A program made the translations under genes and the position numbers. From positions 682,001 to 746,000 of the forward strand of contig CAVUSV010000003.1 in the NCBI GenBank assembly GCA_963744225.1: a stretch of DNA of 64,000 nt, in the 5' to 3' direction. Numbering within the stretch: the first letter of the stretch is position 1; each line of letters opens with the position of its first letter. This DNA comes from Bog-473 sp963744225 (GTDB lineage: Bacteria > Actinomycetota > Acidimicrobiia > Acidimicrobiales > RAAP-2). This document shows, in pieces, positions 15,184-24,482 of the stretch. The notes beneath the pieces are model-generated. The model was not told where the DNA came from. It worked only from the letters and a program-made list of their open reading frames with translations, and made no database searches.

Positions 15184-16277
15184 GGCGCTCGTGGCAAGGT
15201 GCCGCCGTCGTCGTCGTGGCGGCCCTGTGCGGCTCCGTCATCACCATCGCGCTGCGCGGCACACCCGCCCCAGCGGTGCCGAAGCCCCCGCCGGTCGGGA
15301 CGGCCCCGCTGGTCCGGACCGACCTGTCGTCCTCCGTCCTCACGGCGGGCACGCTCGGGTACGCGCCCAGCCCGCCCATCGTGAACCGGCTCGCCGGGAC
15401 CTACACGGCGTTGCTCCCCGCCGGCACGCTCGTGGCCAGTGGCCAGACGCTCTACCGCGTCGACAACCAGCCGGTCGTGCTGATGACCGGTCTCGTCCCC
15501 GCCTGGCGTGCCTTCACCCCGGGCATGACCGACGGTCCGGACGTCCAAGAGCTCGAGACGAACCTCATCGCGTTGGGCGAGGCCCACGGCCTGCTCTCGA
15601 TACCGGGTCCGCACTTCGGGCCGGCGGCCCAAGCTGCGGTCATGCGGTGGCAGGCGGCAATCGGGTCCGCACCGACGGGCTCCCTCGACCTGGGTACCGT
15701 CGCATTCGCACCGGGTGCCGTCAGAGTGAGCACGGTCGGCGTCTCGCTGGGGCAGCCGGCGCCGCCCGGCGACGTGCCCTACCAGGTGACGACGACCGCC
15801 CGGACGGTCGCGGTCCCGCTCACGCCCAACGATCCCACGGTCGCCGTCGGGCAGTTGGTGTCCATCAGCCTGCCCTCGGGTGCCACGTCGCCTGGTGCGG
15901 TGACCGTGGTCGGGTTGGCGCCGCCGCCCAGCTCTACCGCGTCCGGCTCGTCCGGCTCCTCCGGCTCGGGCTCGTCTTCGACCTCATCGTCTTTGTCCAG
16001 CGTCGTGACGGTCACACCCTCCGATCCCGCCGCGACCGGAACCGGCGACGGCGTTGCCGTGCAGGTGTCGCTGACGGTGCAGAGCGTGCGTCACGTGCTG
16101 GCGGCGCCCATCGCCGCGCTGCTCGCGCTGGCCGGCGGCGGCTACGGGCTCGAAGTCGTGGGGCCCTCAGGCCATCACCGCCTCGTCGGCGTGACTACGG
16201 GTGTGTTTGCGGGCGGCAACGTGCAGGTAGCGGGGCCGGGACTCGTCCCCGGCACGCGGGTGGTGGTCGCCCAGTGA
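15180..16277 (+). CDS. Membrane-fusion (HlyD-like) protein with peptidoglycan-binding insert
   Basis: 365 residues, GTG start overlapping the lipoprotein stop. N-terminal membrane segment (AAVVVVAALCGSVITIAL), then a biotinyl-lipoyl-like hairpin half (GTYTALLPAGTLVASGQTLY), an inserted peptidoglycan-binding-1 helix bundle (DVQELETNLIALGEAHGL, about residues 120-165), a Ser/Gly-rich linker (about 255-280) and a C-terminal beta-barrel. In related systems such proteins link an ABC exporter to the cell wall. Neighbours (ATPase, MacB-like permease) support that role. Confidence 0.78.
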   Translation: MRRSWQGAAVVVVAALCGSVITIALRGTPAPAVPKPPPVGTAPLVRTDLSSSVLTAGTLGYAPSPPIVNRLAGTYTALLPAGTLVASGQTLYRVDNQPVVLMTGLVPAWRAFTPGMTDGPDVQELETNLIALGEAHGLLSIPGPHFGPAAQAAVMRWQAAIGSAPTGSLDLGTVAFAPGAVRVSTVGVSLGQPAPPGDVPYQVTTTARTVAVPLTPNDPTVAVGQLVSISLPSGATSPGAVTVVGLAPPPSSTASGSSGSSGSGSSSTSSSLSSVVTVTPSDPAATGTGDGVAVQVSLTVQSVRHVLAAPIAALLALAGGGYGLEVVGPSGHHRLVGVTTGVFAGGNVQVAGPGLVPGTRVVVAQ

Positions 16278-16955
16278 ATGCCCTCGAGTTCGTGGGGGTG
16301 ACCAAGGAGCATGAGGCGGCACCGCCGGTCCTGGCTTTGCGCGACGTGTCGCTGACCGTGCAGGCGGGGGAGTTCGTCGCCGTGACCGGCCCGTCGGGGT
16401 CGGGGAAGTCGACCCTGCTGGCCGTGGCCGGGACACTCGAACGCCCGACGGCTGGCACGGTCCGGGTGGCGGGGACCTCGGTGGAGGGTTTGACGGACGC
16501 GGAGCTGTCGGGACTTCGCTCCCAGGGTCTCGGGTTCGTCTTCCAGCAGTACCACCTGTTGGCGACGCGGTCGGTGCTGCAGAACGTTGCGGACGGCCTT
16601 CTCTACCGCGGCGTTCCGGCCGCCGAGCGCCTCGAACGCGCCGCCGAGGCCGTTGGAGCCGTGGGCCTCGAACACCGCAGCTCGCATCGGCCGAGTGCGT
16701 TGTCGGGCGGTGAGTGCCAGCGCGTGCGCGATCGCGCGCGCACTGGTGGGCGAGCCCGCTCTCCTGTTGGCCGATGAACCAACGGGGAACCTCGACTCGA
16801 GAGCGGGGCGGGAGATCTTCGACCTTCTGGCCCAGCTCCACGCCCGAGGGGCGACGATCCTTGTCGTCACCCATAACGACGAATTGGCCCACGCCACCCC
16901 TCGTGCCGTCTCCTTGCGCGACGGCGAGATTGAGCGCGACGTGCGGCGCGGATGA
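16274..16955 (+). CDS. ABC transporter ATPase (MacB/LolD type), one frameshift
   Basis: About 226 residues when repaired. Walker A GPSGSGKST near residue 38, Q-loop VFQQYHLL near 88, signature LSGGECQR, Walker B LLADEPTGNLDS and H-loop VVTHND. Frame is lost right after the signature: one extra C near 16727 separates CQRV from AIARALVGEPALLLAD. The GTG start overlaps the preceding stop (GTGA) and the end overlaps the permease (ATGA). Powers the adjacent MacB-type permease. Confidence 0.87.
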
Positions 16956-18148
16956 CGGGTGCCCGGCGGTCGCGTCTGCGGGCCGTCGACGTGTGGCCGC
17001 TTGGCCTGCTCGGGCTCCGTGGTCGTCCGGGCCGGGCCGTCCTGTCGGCCACGGGTGTCGCCATCGGCGTGGCGACTCTGGTGGCGGTGCTCGGGATCTC
17101 GGCCTCGAGCCAGGCACAGCTCATCGCAGAGATCGACTCCCTCGGGACGAACCTGCTCACGGTGACGCCGAACGCGCCGTTCGGTGGCGCATCGGCGACG
17201 ATCCCGCCCCAGGCGCCCGCAATGATTTCCCGGATCGGTCCCGTCCTGTCCGATGCCGCCACCGCGGACGTCGCCGACCAGGTCTACCGGTCCGATCGGA
17301 TCCCCTCGGTCAACAGCCAGGCGATCGCCGTCGAGGCGGCGGATGTCACCCTCGCGTCCACGCTCCAGGCACACCTGGCGGCCGGACGTTTCCTCAACGG
17401 GGCCACCGCACGGCTGCCCGCCGTCGTGCTCGGCAGCGCCGCCGCATCTGCGCTCGGCATCGATCGGGCCGACGGGACCGTCACGGTCTGGCTGGGGAAC
17501 CAGTGGTTCGACGTCGTCGGGATCCTCGAACCAGTCGTGCTGGCGCCGGAGCTCGACCGTGCTGCGCTCGTGGGCTTTCCGGCCGCGCACCACCTCCTGC
17601 ACGCCGTGGCGAGCCCGACGTCGATTTATGTCCGCACCGACCCCACGAGCGTCGGTGCTGTGGCGTCGGTGCTCGCCGCCACGGCCAATCCGGCGTCGCC
17701 GCAGGACGTGGCCGTGGCCAACCCTACGGACGCGCTCACGGCGCGAGCCGATGCTGCCGCCGCGTTCCAGAGCCTGTTTCTGTCGTTGGGCGCGATCGCG
17801 CTCGTCGTGGGCGGGATCGGCATCGCGAACGTCATGGTGATCGCGGTGTTGGAGCGCAGGGGCGAGATAGGCCTGCGCCGGGCCATGGGCGCGCGCCGCG
17901 TCCACATCGGACTGCAGTTTGTGTCCGAGGCCGCGCTGACCTCACTCGCGGGCGGCGCCATCGGGGCCATTCTGGGGGCGTGCGCGGTGACCGCGTACGC
18001 CGGCATCCGCCACTGGGGAACGTCCGTCTCGCCCGCCGTCCTCGCGGCCGGTGTTGGCGTGGCGCTCGGCATTGGCGCCTTGGGCGGCCTCTACCCGGCC
18101 TGGCGCGCCTCGCGTCTGAGCCCGGCGGAGGCGCTGCGATCAGCCTGA
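16952..18148 (+). CDS. MacB-family ABC transporter permease
   Basis: 398 residues. One N-terminal membrane helix (AVLSATGVAIGVATLVAVLGI), a periplasmic MacB-type domain (about residues 60-270) and three C-terminal helices with the conserved RRGEIGLRRAMGARRVHIGLQF stretch and PAWRASRLSPAEALR end. MacB-type transporters do not move substrates through the membrane by a pore; they drive extrusion of peptides, lipids or drugs from the outer face. Last gene of the operon. Confidence 0.87.
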   Translation: MTGARRSRLRAVDVWPLGLLGLRGRPGRAVLSATGVAIGVATLVAVLGISASSQAQLIAEIDSLGTNLLTVTPNAPFGGASATIPPQAPAMISRIGPVLSDAATADVADQVYRSDRIPSVNSQAIAVEAADVTLASTLQAHLAAGRFLNGATARLPAVVLGSAAASALGIDRADGTVTVWLGNQWFDVVGILEPVVLAPELDRAALVGFPAAHHLLHAVASPTSIYVRTDPTSVGAVASVLAATANPASPQDVAVANPTDALTARADAAAAFQSLFLSLGAIALVVGGIGIANVMVIAVLERRGEIGLRRAMGARRVHIGLQFVSEAALTSLAGGAIGAILGACAVTAYAGIRHWGTSVSPAVLAAGVGVALGIGALGGLYPAWRASRLSPAEALRSA

Positions 18149-18166
18149 GGTTGTGAGGTTGCGGGC

Positions 18167-18442
18167 TCAGCCCTGGATCACGTTGTGGACGGTTGCGACC
18201 ATCGGCTCCGGCACCTCGACACCCAGGCCGTTGAGGATCGGCATCAGGGTCGACCCGAACGCATCGAAGTCCGCCTGCGACTCCCAGATGTCGAAGACTT
18301 GGATCTGGCCATCTGATTCCAGCGCAACGTGGAAGCTGCGCCCCTTGGGGGACCCCGCTCCGGCCGCTTCAAGCTGCTTGATTGTGCTTTCGTACTTCTC
18401 CGGGGTGAACCCTGGGTTTACGAAATAGATCCCGAGTGCCAT
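18167..18442 (-). CDS. Small alpha/beta-barrel (ABM-like) protein
   Basis: 91 residues. Start ATG 18442 with GGAG 6 bases upstream. The sequence (FVNPGFTPEKYESTIKQLEAAG, then FDIWESQADFDAFGSTLMPIL) fits the dimeric ferredoxin-like fold of antibiotic-biosynthesis monooxygenase and related small proteins. A longer frame to 18550 lacks a ribosome site. Function unknown. Confidence 0.65.
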   Translation of the reverse strand: MALGIYFVNPGFTPEKYESTIKQLEAAGAGSPKGRSFHVALESDGQIQVFDIWESQADFDAFGSTLMPILNGLGVEVPEPMVATVHNVIQG

Positions 18443-18582
18443 GTTTCTCCGATCCCTGCGCCGACGATGCCCCCCGATGGCGCCACCGTATCGGAACAGG
18501 GGTGTCAGGGCGATGGGAGCCACCCCGGGGGTCCGACTGGTGCGAGCCACGGCGCTCGGAGCGCAGGACGCGTCCGGACGGA

Positions 18583-19227
18583 TCAGCGGGTCGTGAACTG
18601 ATAGGTAAAGGGCGCCGAGGGCGGGGTCAGCGTGGTCGACCGCCGACCCGACGTCACGATCAGCTTGGTCCCCCCGGCTCCCACGTTCACCTGGGACGGC
18701 CCGAGCAGGATCTCCTTCTGGGATGCGGCGGGCGCCAGGATCCCTTCGTAGATCGGATGCTGCTGGCCGCTGGACCCGATGCTCACCCAGGAGCGCCCGG
18801 TCGAGGTGGTCACGGTGACTGCGTAGGCGGCGATGTCGACGCGGTAGCTGGCCGTGCCCGCGCCGGTCGAGATTTGCGTCACGAGGGGCGTCTTGGAGGC
18901 GGGAGTTCTCGGCGTCGTCTGGTGTGCCGGAGGCGACCCGCTCGTCGTTCCCCCGCCCGTACTCCCGATGACACCCGCCTTCACGAGCCCGAGCGCGGCG
19001 CCCGCGGCCAGGACGGCCAACGCCACCAGCGTGATGGCCACCCGGAGCACCCGGGCCGAGCCTGACCGACGGTAACCGCCGGTGACGGCGGGGATCCTGT
19101 CGGTGTCCGCGTAGGTGGGATAGGCGTCCGAGAACAGCTGTTGCTGGGCACCCCCTGGCGGCCGTTCAAAGATGGCCGTGGCAGACGGGTCAGGCCGCAG
19201 CCCCGCTTCGTCGGCTTGCACGTCCAT
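18583..19227 (-). CDS. Single-pass membrane protein with RodZ-type DUF4115 domain
   Basis: 214 residues from ATG 19227 (a TTG-type start at 19296 is possible). A cytosolic N-terminus of about 60 residues without the helix-turn-helix of true RodZ, one membrane helix (VAITLVALAVLAAGAALGLV), a Thr/Pro linker and a C-terminal DUF4115-like beta domain (YAVTVTTSTGRSWVSIGS, IYEGILAPAASQKEILLG). In RodZ this domain sits outside the membrane and supports cell shape. Loss of the HTH means it is at most a RodZ relative. Confidence 0.6.
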   Translation of the reverse strand: MDVQADEAGLRPDPSATAIFERPPGGAQQQLFSDAYPTYADTDRIPAVTGGYRRSGSARVLRVAITLVALAVLAAGAALGLVKAGVIGSTGGGTTSGSPPAHQTTPRTPASKTPLVTQISTGAGTASYRVDIAAYAVTVTTSTGRSWVSIGSSGQQHPIYEGILAPAASQKEILLGPSQVNVGAGGTKLIVTSGRRSTTLTPPSAPFTYQFTTR

Positions 19228-19526
19228 GGCCGTTCTTTCGACCTCCCATGCCCCGAACTTGATTGGCCCGAGGAATCCCATCCTGTGGTGCCGCAAACCC
19301 CGGTGGGGCGGCCCCGGGGTCCATGGTCACGGTACCTGCCGCGACCACTACCAGGATCGCACGCGGCGGGGTCAATTTGGGCGCAGCTCCCGTCCGGCTC
19401 CTCGAGGCGCCGAGGTTCTGCGATGAGGCCGATCCCGACGGTGGATCCCGGCCCGAAGGACAGGGCGAACGCGATCCGAGGGATACCTCCGGGTGCCCTC
19501 ACCCGGTCGACGGCGCCGTCCTCGAG
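19228..19526. other. Intergenic region with no supported gene
   Basis: Nearly 300 bases between two minus-strand genes. A minus-strand reading of 19372-19502 has reasonable codon usage, but it continues out of frame over the DUF4115 gene, so I do not call it. It should hold the promoter of the DUF4115 gene; no clear consensus was seen. Confidence 0.4.
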
Positions 19527-20033
19527 TCAGCGGCCGACACTGCCATCGAGAAGCTCGCGGGTGATGTCCATGTGACCGACGTGGCGTGCCGTCTCCTCTA
19601 TGAGGTGGTACACGGCCCAGCGCAGCGTCGTGGGACGGAATGCCCCCGCGGAGGGTTGGTCCAACGACGGCGCCCGGTCGAGGACGGCATCCGCCAGTGC
19701 GGTTTCGGCCCGGTAGAACGACACAATCTGTTCGACGCCCCAGCCGTCGGGGAGATCGAACATCCCGCTGCGCCACTCCATATCCATCTCCTCGCCCGCA
19801 ACGATGGCGCGCAGCCAGAGCCGTTCGGCATACCCGAGATGGACCACGATCACCCCGAGCGAATTGGCCGCCGGCGAAGGCCGCCAGCGCAGCTGGGCGC
19901 GGCTGAGGCCGTCCACCTTGAAGATGGCGCTGTCGCGCAGGTGCTGCAGCCAGCCCCTGGCCATCGCCATCTCGTCGCGTGGCGTGGCCTCGTCGGGTCG
20001 CGCGACGTGCAGCGGCGGCGGCGTTTCGGGCAT
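19527..20033 (-). CDS. DinB/DUF664-family protein
   Basis: 168 residues from ATG 20033. Four-helix DinB fold with the usual metal-ligand histidines in VIVVHLGYAERLW, and HLIEETARHVGHMDI near the C-terminus. Family members are metal-binding thiol-dependent enzymes or of unknown function. It stands alone, divergent from the SDR operon. Confidence 0.75.
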   Translation of the reverse strand: MPETPPPLHVARPDEATPRDEMAMARGWLQHLRDSAIFKVDGLSRAQLRWRPSPAANSLGVIVVHLGYAERLWLRAIVAGEEMDMEWRSGMFDLPDGWGVEQIVSFYRAETALADAVLDRAPSLDQPSAGAFRPTTLRWAVYHLIEETARHVGHMDITRELLDGSVGR

Positions 20034-20278
20034 GGGGGCGGAGCAGGAACTATCCGGCGCTCGTCTGAGCCCGAGCCAGCACCAGTCCGAACGCTCCGAC
20101 GCGGAACCCCTGCCACCTCGAAGCGTGCTGCACGGTCCACCTCCGGCGCCGAGCGGTGGGACCAACGTTTCCCCACCGGTTTGGTGAAAGGGTGATCCGA
20201 TGGTCCCGTTTTGACCTGCTCTGACGATAGTGCGCCCGAGCTCAACGGCCGCCTGTGGCCGGGGGTTAGGGTGGTCAG

Positions 20279-20293
20279 CTGACGGGGCGTCAG
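20279..20293. promoter_or_regulatory. 15-bp perfect palindrome ahead of the SDR-amidohydrolase operon
   Basis: CTGACGGGGCGTCAG: 6-base arms and a 3-base centre, ending 19 bases before the TTG start at 20313. Size and position suit a TetR-type repressor that would switch the catabolic operon on in the presence of its substrate. No regulator gene is adjacent. Confidence 0.5.
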
Positions 20294-20312
20294 GAAAACT
20301 GGGGGCAACGGG

Positions 20313-21185
20313 TTGGATGATCTGAGCGGCAAGGTCGCGGTGGTTACCGGGGGTGCGGCCGGCATCGGCCGGGGCATCACCGAGGCACTGCTCGAGGAAG
20401 GCGCCCGCGTCGTCATCGCGGACGTCGAGGAGCCGGTGCTCGACATCGCGGTGAAGGAGTTGTCCGACGCCGGCGCGGTGCGCGGCGTGGTGACCGACGT
20501 CTCGTCGCCGGACTCGGTCGAAGCGTTGGCAGCCGACGTCTTCGCCAGCGAGGGTGCGTGCCATCTGCTCTTCAACAACGCCGGGGTGACCTCGGGCGGG
20601 GGAGGGCAGCCCTGGGAGCAGGAGGCCAACGACTGGACCTGGTGCTTCTCGGTCAACGTCTTCGGCGTGGCGAACGGCATGCTGTCATTCGTTCCCCGCA
20701 TGATCGAGTCGGGCCAGCCGGGCGTCGTGGTCAACACGTCGAGCATGGACGGGGGCATCGCGCCCGTGCCGTACGCGTCGGTTTACGCCTCGAGCAAGGC
20801 GGCCATCTCGTGTCTCACCGAGGCCCTGGCTCACCAACTCATCGCGGCCGGCACGGACGTGCGGGCTGCGGTGTTCTACCCGTCCGGTGGCCTCCTCGAT
20901 ACGGGCCTGTGGACCGCCCAACGCAATCGGCCCGAGATGCTCGCCCGGACCAAGCCCAGGCCGCCCGCACCGGGCACCACCTTCGAGGAGTTCAAGACCC
21001 AACTCGAGGCGGCGGGCCGGTCCGTCGAGGTGATGGACTTGCTCGAGCTGGGCCGCTTCTGCGTGCAGGGCGTGAAGAAGGGCGACTTCATCATCGGGCA
21101 CGGGCTCGAGGAGTCCGCCGCCATGCTGCATCGGCGGGCGGACGCCATCGGCGCCGGCAAGCTCCCGCCGGTCGCGCTGAGCTGA
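20313..21185 (+). CDS. SDR family oxidoreductase, first gene of the putative catabolic operon
   Basis: 290 residues from a TTG start at 20313 (no in-frame ATG at a suitable place). TGGAAGIGRG at residues 12-21, NNAGVTSGGGG near 89, and YASSKAAI near 155 with the catalytic Tyr/Lys. About 40 residues longer at the C-terminus than basic SDRs. The TGA and the ATG of the next gene share one base (TGATG), so the two are coupled. Confidence 0.85.
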   Translation: MDDLSGKVAVVTGGAAGIGRGITEALLEEGARVVIADVEEPVLDIAVKELSDAGAVRGVVTDVSSPDSVEALAADVFASEGACHLLFNNAGVTSGGGGQPWEQEANDWTWCFSVNVFGVANGMLSFVPRMIESGQPGVVVNTSSMDGGIAPVPYASVYASSKAAISCLTEALAHQLIAAGTDVRAAVFYPSGGLLDTGLWTAQRNRPEMLARTKPRPPAPGTTFEEFKTQLEAAGRSVEVMDLLELGRFCVQGVKKGDFIIGHGLEESAAMLHRRADAIGAGKLPPVALS

Positions 21186-22426
21186 TGGCCGCAACGGCGA
21201 CTGCCTCGTCCCGTTACACCGTCGTCTCAGCCGACGGCCACGCCGGCGGCGACATTCAGGACTACCGCCCGTACCTGGCCAACCGTTGGCACGACGAGTT
21301 CGACGCCTGGGCGGCCGAGTACGTCAACCCGTACGCCGACCTGCTCGCTCCCATCGCCTACCGCAGCTGGGACAGCGACCGGCGCCTGGCCGAGACCGAG
21401 GCGGACGGCATCGCTGCGGAGGTCCTCTTCCCCAACACGGTCCCCCCCTTCTTCGCCGAGGGCAACCTGGTCGCCCTCCCGCCCACGCCCGAGGACTACG
21501 AGCGGCGCTGGGCAGGAGTGCAGGCGCACAACCGCTGGCTGGCCGACTTCTGCGCCCGGACGCCGGGCCGGCGGGCCGGTATCGCCCAGGTGTTTGCCAA
21601 CGACATGGACGACGCTGTCGCAGAGGTCCGCTGGGCTGCGGCCACGTTCGACCCTTTCGGGGGAATCCTGCTCCCGTCCATCCCGCCCAACTCGCACCTC
21701 CCGCCGCTGTGGGAGGACCACTACGAGCCGCTGTGGCGGGTCTGCGCCGAACTCGACGTGCCCATCAACATCCACGGAGGCAGCGCACTCCCCGATTACG
21801 GGGAGCACGAGGCGGCGCGGGCGATGATGCTGATTGAGATCCCCTGGTTCAGCCACCGCTCGGTCTGGCATCTCATCTTCTCCGGTGTCCTCGAGCGTCA
21901 CCCGACTTTGCGCTTCGCCGTCACGGAGCAAGGGGTCGCCTGGTTGCCCCGCGGCCTGCAGACGCTGGACTGGTTCTACGGGCGCATGACGACGGCCAAC
22001 GCAGCCGAGGCGAACTTCTTCGGCGCCGCGGCGGCCAAGATGACCATGACGCCCTCCGAGTACTTCGCCCGCAATTTCTGGATCGGCGCCAGCTTTCTGC
22101 GCCCGAGCGAGGCCCCGCTGTGCCACGACCTCGGCACCGACCACGTCATGTGGGGTGCCGACTACCCGCACTCCGAGGGTAGCTACCCCTACACCACCGA
22201 GGCACTCCGCGTGGCCTTCGCCGACTACGCCGAGCCCGATGTGCGCGCCATGGTGGAGTCCACCGCGGCCTCCTTCTACGGTTTCGACCTCGACCGGCTG
22301 CGACCCATCGGCGACCGGTTCGGGCCGCTCGTCGCCGAGGTGGCACAGCAACTGCCACCGGGCGACTGGCCGACCAAGACGACCTGCAACGCGTTCGACC
22401 CCACGCAGATTCTCCGTGCGTGGTGA
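21185..22426 (+). CDS. Amidohydrolase 2 (ACMSD-like) family protein
   Basis: 413 residues. Metal-binding landmarks of the ACMSD/amidohydrolase-2 group: SADGHAG near residue 15 (DxH), INIHGG near 197 and GADYPHSEG near 325 (conserved Asp). Relatives decarboxylate or hydrolyse carboxylated aromatics. A paralogue with the same layout is two genes downstream, so the pair may act in one pathway or as a heteromer. Followed after 13 bases by the decarboxylase-like gene. Confidence 0.85.
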   Translation: MAATATASSRYTVVSADGHAGGDIQDYRPYLANRWHDEFDAWAAEYVNPYADLLAPIAYRSWDSDRRLAETEADGIAAEVLFPNTVPPFFAEGNLVALPPTPEDYERRWAGVQAHNRWLADFCARTPGRRAGIAQVFANDMDDAVAEVRWAAATFDPFGGILLPSIPPNSHLPPLWEDHYEPLWRVCAELDVPINIHGGSALPDYGEHEAARAMMLIEIPWFSHRSVWHLIFSGVLERHPTLRFAVTEQGVAWLPRGLQTLDWFYGRMTTANAAEANFFGAAAAKMTMTPSEYFARNFWIGASFLRPSEAPLCHDLGTDHVMWGADYPHSEGSYPYTTEALRVAFADYAEPDVRAMVESTAASFYGFDLDRLRPIGDRFGPLVAEVAQQLPPGDWPTKTTCNAFDPTQILRAW

Positions 22427-22439
22427 GAAAGGAGGCATC

Positions 22440-23216
22440 ATGCAGCCGGTGAGATACGGGGCCCGGACAGACCAAGTCAACCGGGAGATCGAGGCCAAGA
22501 AAGCCGACATCTGGTCCGAAGCGGTGACGGCCGTCTATCAGACTGATCCCGAGATCGTGGCCGCCATCCTGCCGCCGCCACTGGTGCCCGGACCCGAGCC
22601 GCTGGTACGCATCACGATCACCCGGGTCGAGATGCCCGGGCTGCCCGTGTTCGGCGCAGGGTGGATCGGCGTCCAGGCGCGCCACGAGGACCGGCTGGGC
22701 GAATATCCGATCTTGATGCCGATGACGACAGAGCAGTCGCTGATCGGCGGACGCGAGATCAATGGGGAGCCGAAGAAGCTCGCGGAGGTCGATGTCGTCC
22801 GCGACGGCGCCGATGTGTCGGCCCGCATTGCCCGCATGGGCTCGCTCATCTGCGAGATCACCGGTCGTGTCACGGGGCCCAGAGACAACTACGAGCTGGC
22901 CAAGACGGACTTCTGGTTCAAGCTCTCGCCGTCACCCGAGACCGCCGGCGTACTCGACCAGGACCCGTTGCTGGTCTACGGCGAGAAGACAGAGCGGACC
23001 CGGCTGCACGAGGGGATCGACGGCGAGCTGATCCTCAAGGAGGCTCCCCTCGACCCCGTGGCCGACCTGGTTGTGCGGCGCATCGTGGACATCAATTGGA
23101 CGGAGCGGGCCTCGACCCAGGTGGGCCGCATCATCGGGCCCGTGCCCCGGGACGGCCTTGAGCCCTTCATCCACCAGCGCTATGACGACCTCTCAGTGCT
23201 CGGGGCCAAGCGATGA
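22440..23216 (+). CDS. Acetoacetate decarboxylase (ADC)-family protein
   Basis: 258 residues. Very strong Shine-Dalgarno (AAAGGAGG) just before ATG 22440. NGEPKKLAEV near residue 110 matches the ADC active-site block in which the first or second Lys forms a Schiff base with a beta-keto acid. The ADC fold also includes non-decarboxylating enzymes (aldolase- and hydratase-like), so the reaction is not certain. Stop overlaps the next ATG (ATGA). Confidence 0.83.
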   Translation: MQPVRYGARTDQVNREIEAKKADIWSEAVTAVYQTDPEIVAAILPPPLVPGPEPLVRITITRVEMPGLPVFGAGWIGVQARHEDRLGEYPILMPMTTEQSLIGGREINGEPKKLAEVDVVRDGADVSARIARMGSLICEITGRVTGPRDNYELAKTDFWFKLSPSPETAGVLDQDPLLVYGEKTERTRLHEGIDGELILKEAPLDPVADLVVRRIVDINWTERASTQVGRIIGPVPRDGLEPFIHQRYDDLSVLGAKR

Positions 23217-24469
23217 GCGAGCGCTACACGATCATCTCGGCGGACGCCCATGCCGGGCTCCCCTGCGAGGAGTACCGGCCCTATCTCGACGCCGCCTACC
23301 ACCGCCAGTTCGACGAGTACCTAGCCGAACGCCAAGCCAACCGCGACCAGGCGCTCCAGATGAATTACGACTACATCATGGGGTGGGAGACGGACAACGA
23401 GGAGGGGTTGCGCGGCGCCTGGGACATTGAGCAGCGCGACAAGGAGCTGGACGCGGACGGCGTGACGGCCGAGGTGATGTTCGCCGACGCCGACGCGATC
23501 ACGGGAATGGCTTCGCCGCCCTTTGGGGCCGGCCTTTCGGCCGGCGCCATCGCCGACCCGGAGCTCGCCTTCGCCGGGGCCCGGGCCCACAACCGCTTCC
23601 TGGCCGAGATGTGCGCCCGCAGTCCCGAGCGCCACGGCGGCATCGCGCTGGTCCCGATCACGCACGGCGTCGACCGCTCGGTCGCGGAGATCGAGTGGCT
23701 CGCCGAGCAGCCGGGCATCCGCGGGATCATGGTGCCGACGATGTGGCACGACCTCGTGCCCTACAACCATCCCGACTACGACCCGGTGTGGGAGGCCTGC
23801 CAGGCGGCCGGCTTCCCCGTGCATACGCACTCGGGGGAGGCGCCCCAGGACGAGTACAACGACAACATCGGGATCTATCTGGCCGAGGTGGTGTGGTGGG
23901 CCGCTCGGCCGATGTGGCACCTCCTGTTCTCAGGCGTCTTCGAGCGCTTTCCGCGGCTCAAGTACGTGGTGACCGAGGCGGCCGCCTACTGGGCCGCCGA
24001 CATGATGTGGAAGTGGGACCAGTACATGGGCGGGGGCCACACCACCAAGAAGATGGCCGCCTTGCTGAAGGGAAAGATCTCGAAGCTGCCGTCGGATTAC
24101 TTCGGGGAGAACATCTTCATCGGCGCGTCGACGATGTCCCGAGAAGAGATCCGGCGTCGCCACGTGCTCGGCTGCGACGTCGTGATGTGGGGGACCGATT
24201 ACCCGCACCCCGAGGGCACCTGGCCCCATACCCAGGAGCGCTTGCGGGGCGACTTCGGCGGCATCCCGGTCGAGGATGCGCGCAAGCTGCTGGGCGAGAC
24301 GGCGGCGCTGTGTTACGGCTTCGACCTCGGTGCGTTGCGGTCCATTGCCGAGCGCATCGGCCCCACGCCGGCGGACCTGGGACAGGACCCCACGCTGCGC
24401 ACCGACCCCGACGAGGTGCGCGCCGCACGCTGGTGGAAGGACGAGTACCAGGTCCAGGCGCCTGGCTGA
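23213..24469 (+). CDS. Second amidohydrolase 2 (ACMSD-like) family protein
   Basis: 418 residues. SADAHAG near residue 9, FPVHTHSGEAP near 205, VTEAAAYWAADMMW near 260 and GTDYPHPEG near 328 mirror the first amidohydrolase, but overall identity is moderate. Catalytic His/Asp positions are kept, so it is likely active. ATGA-coupled to the decarboxylase-like gene. Confidence 0.85.
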   Translation: MSERYTIISADAHAGLPCEEYRPYLDAAYHRQFDEYLAERQANRDQALQMNYDYIMGWETDNEEGLRGAWDIEQRDKELDADGVTAEVMFADADAITGMASPPFGAGLSAGAIADPELAFAGARAHNRFLAEMCARSPERHGGIALVPITHGVDRSVAEIEWLAEQPGIRGIMVPTMWHDLVPYNHPDYDPVWEACQAAGFPVHTHSGEAPQDEYNDNIGIYLAEVVWWAARPMWHLLFSGVFERFPRLKYVVTEAAAYWAADMMWKWDQYMGGGHTTKKMAALLKGKISKLPSDYFGENIFIGASTMSREEIRRRHVLGCDVVMWGTDYPHPEGTWPHTQERLRGDFGGIPVEDARKLLGETAALCYGFDLGALRSIAERIGPTPADLGQDPTLRTDPDEVRAARWWKDEYQVQAPG

Positions 24470-24482
24470 GCGGCTCTGCTCT

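Noticed and set aside
18149..18166. Terminator between the MacB-type permease and the small ABM-like gene
   Set aside because: The inverted repeat is imperfect and there is no T-run.
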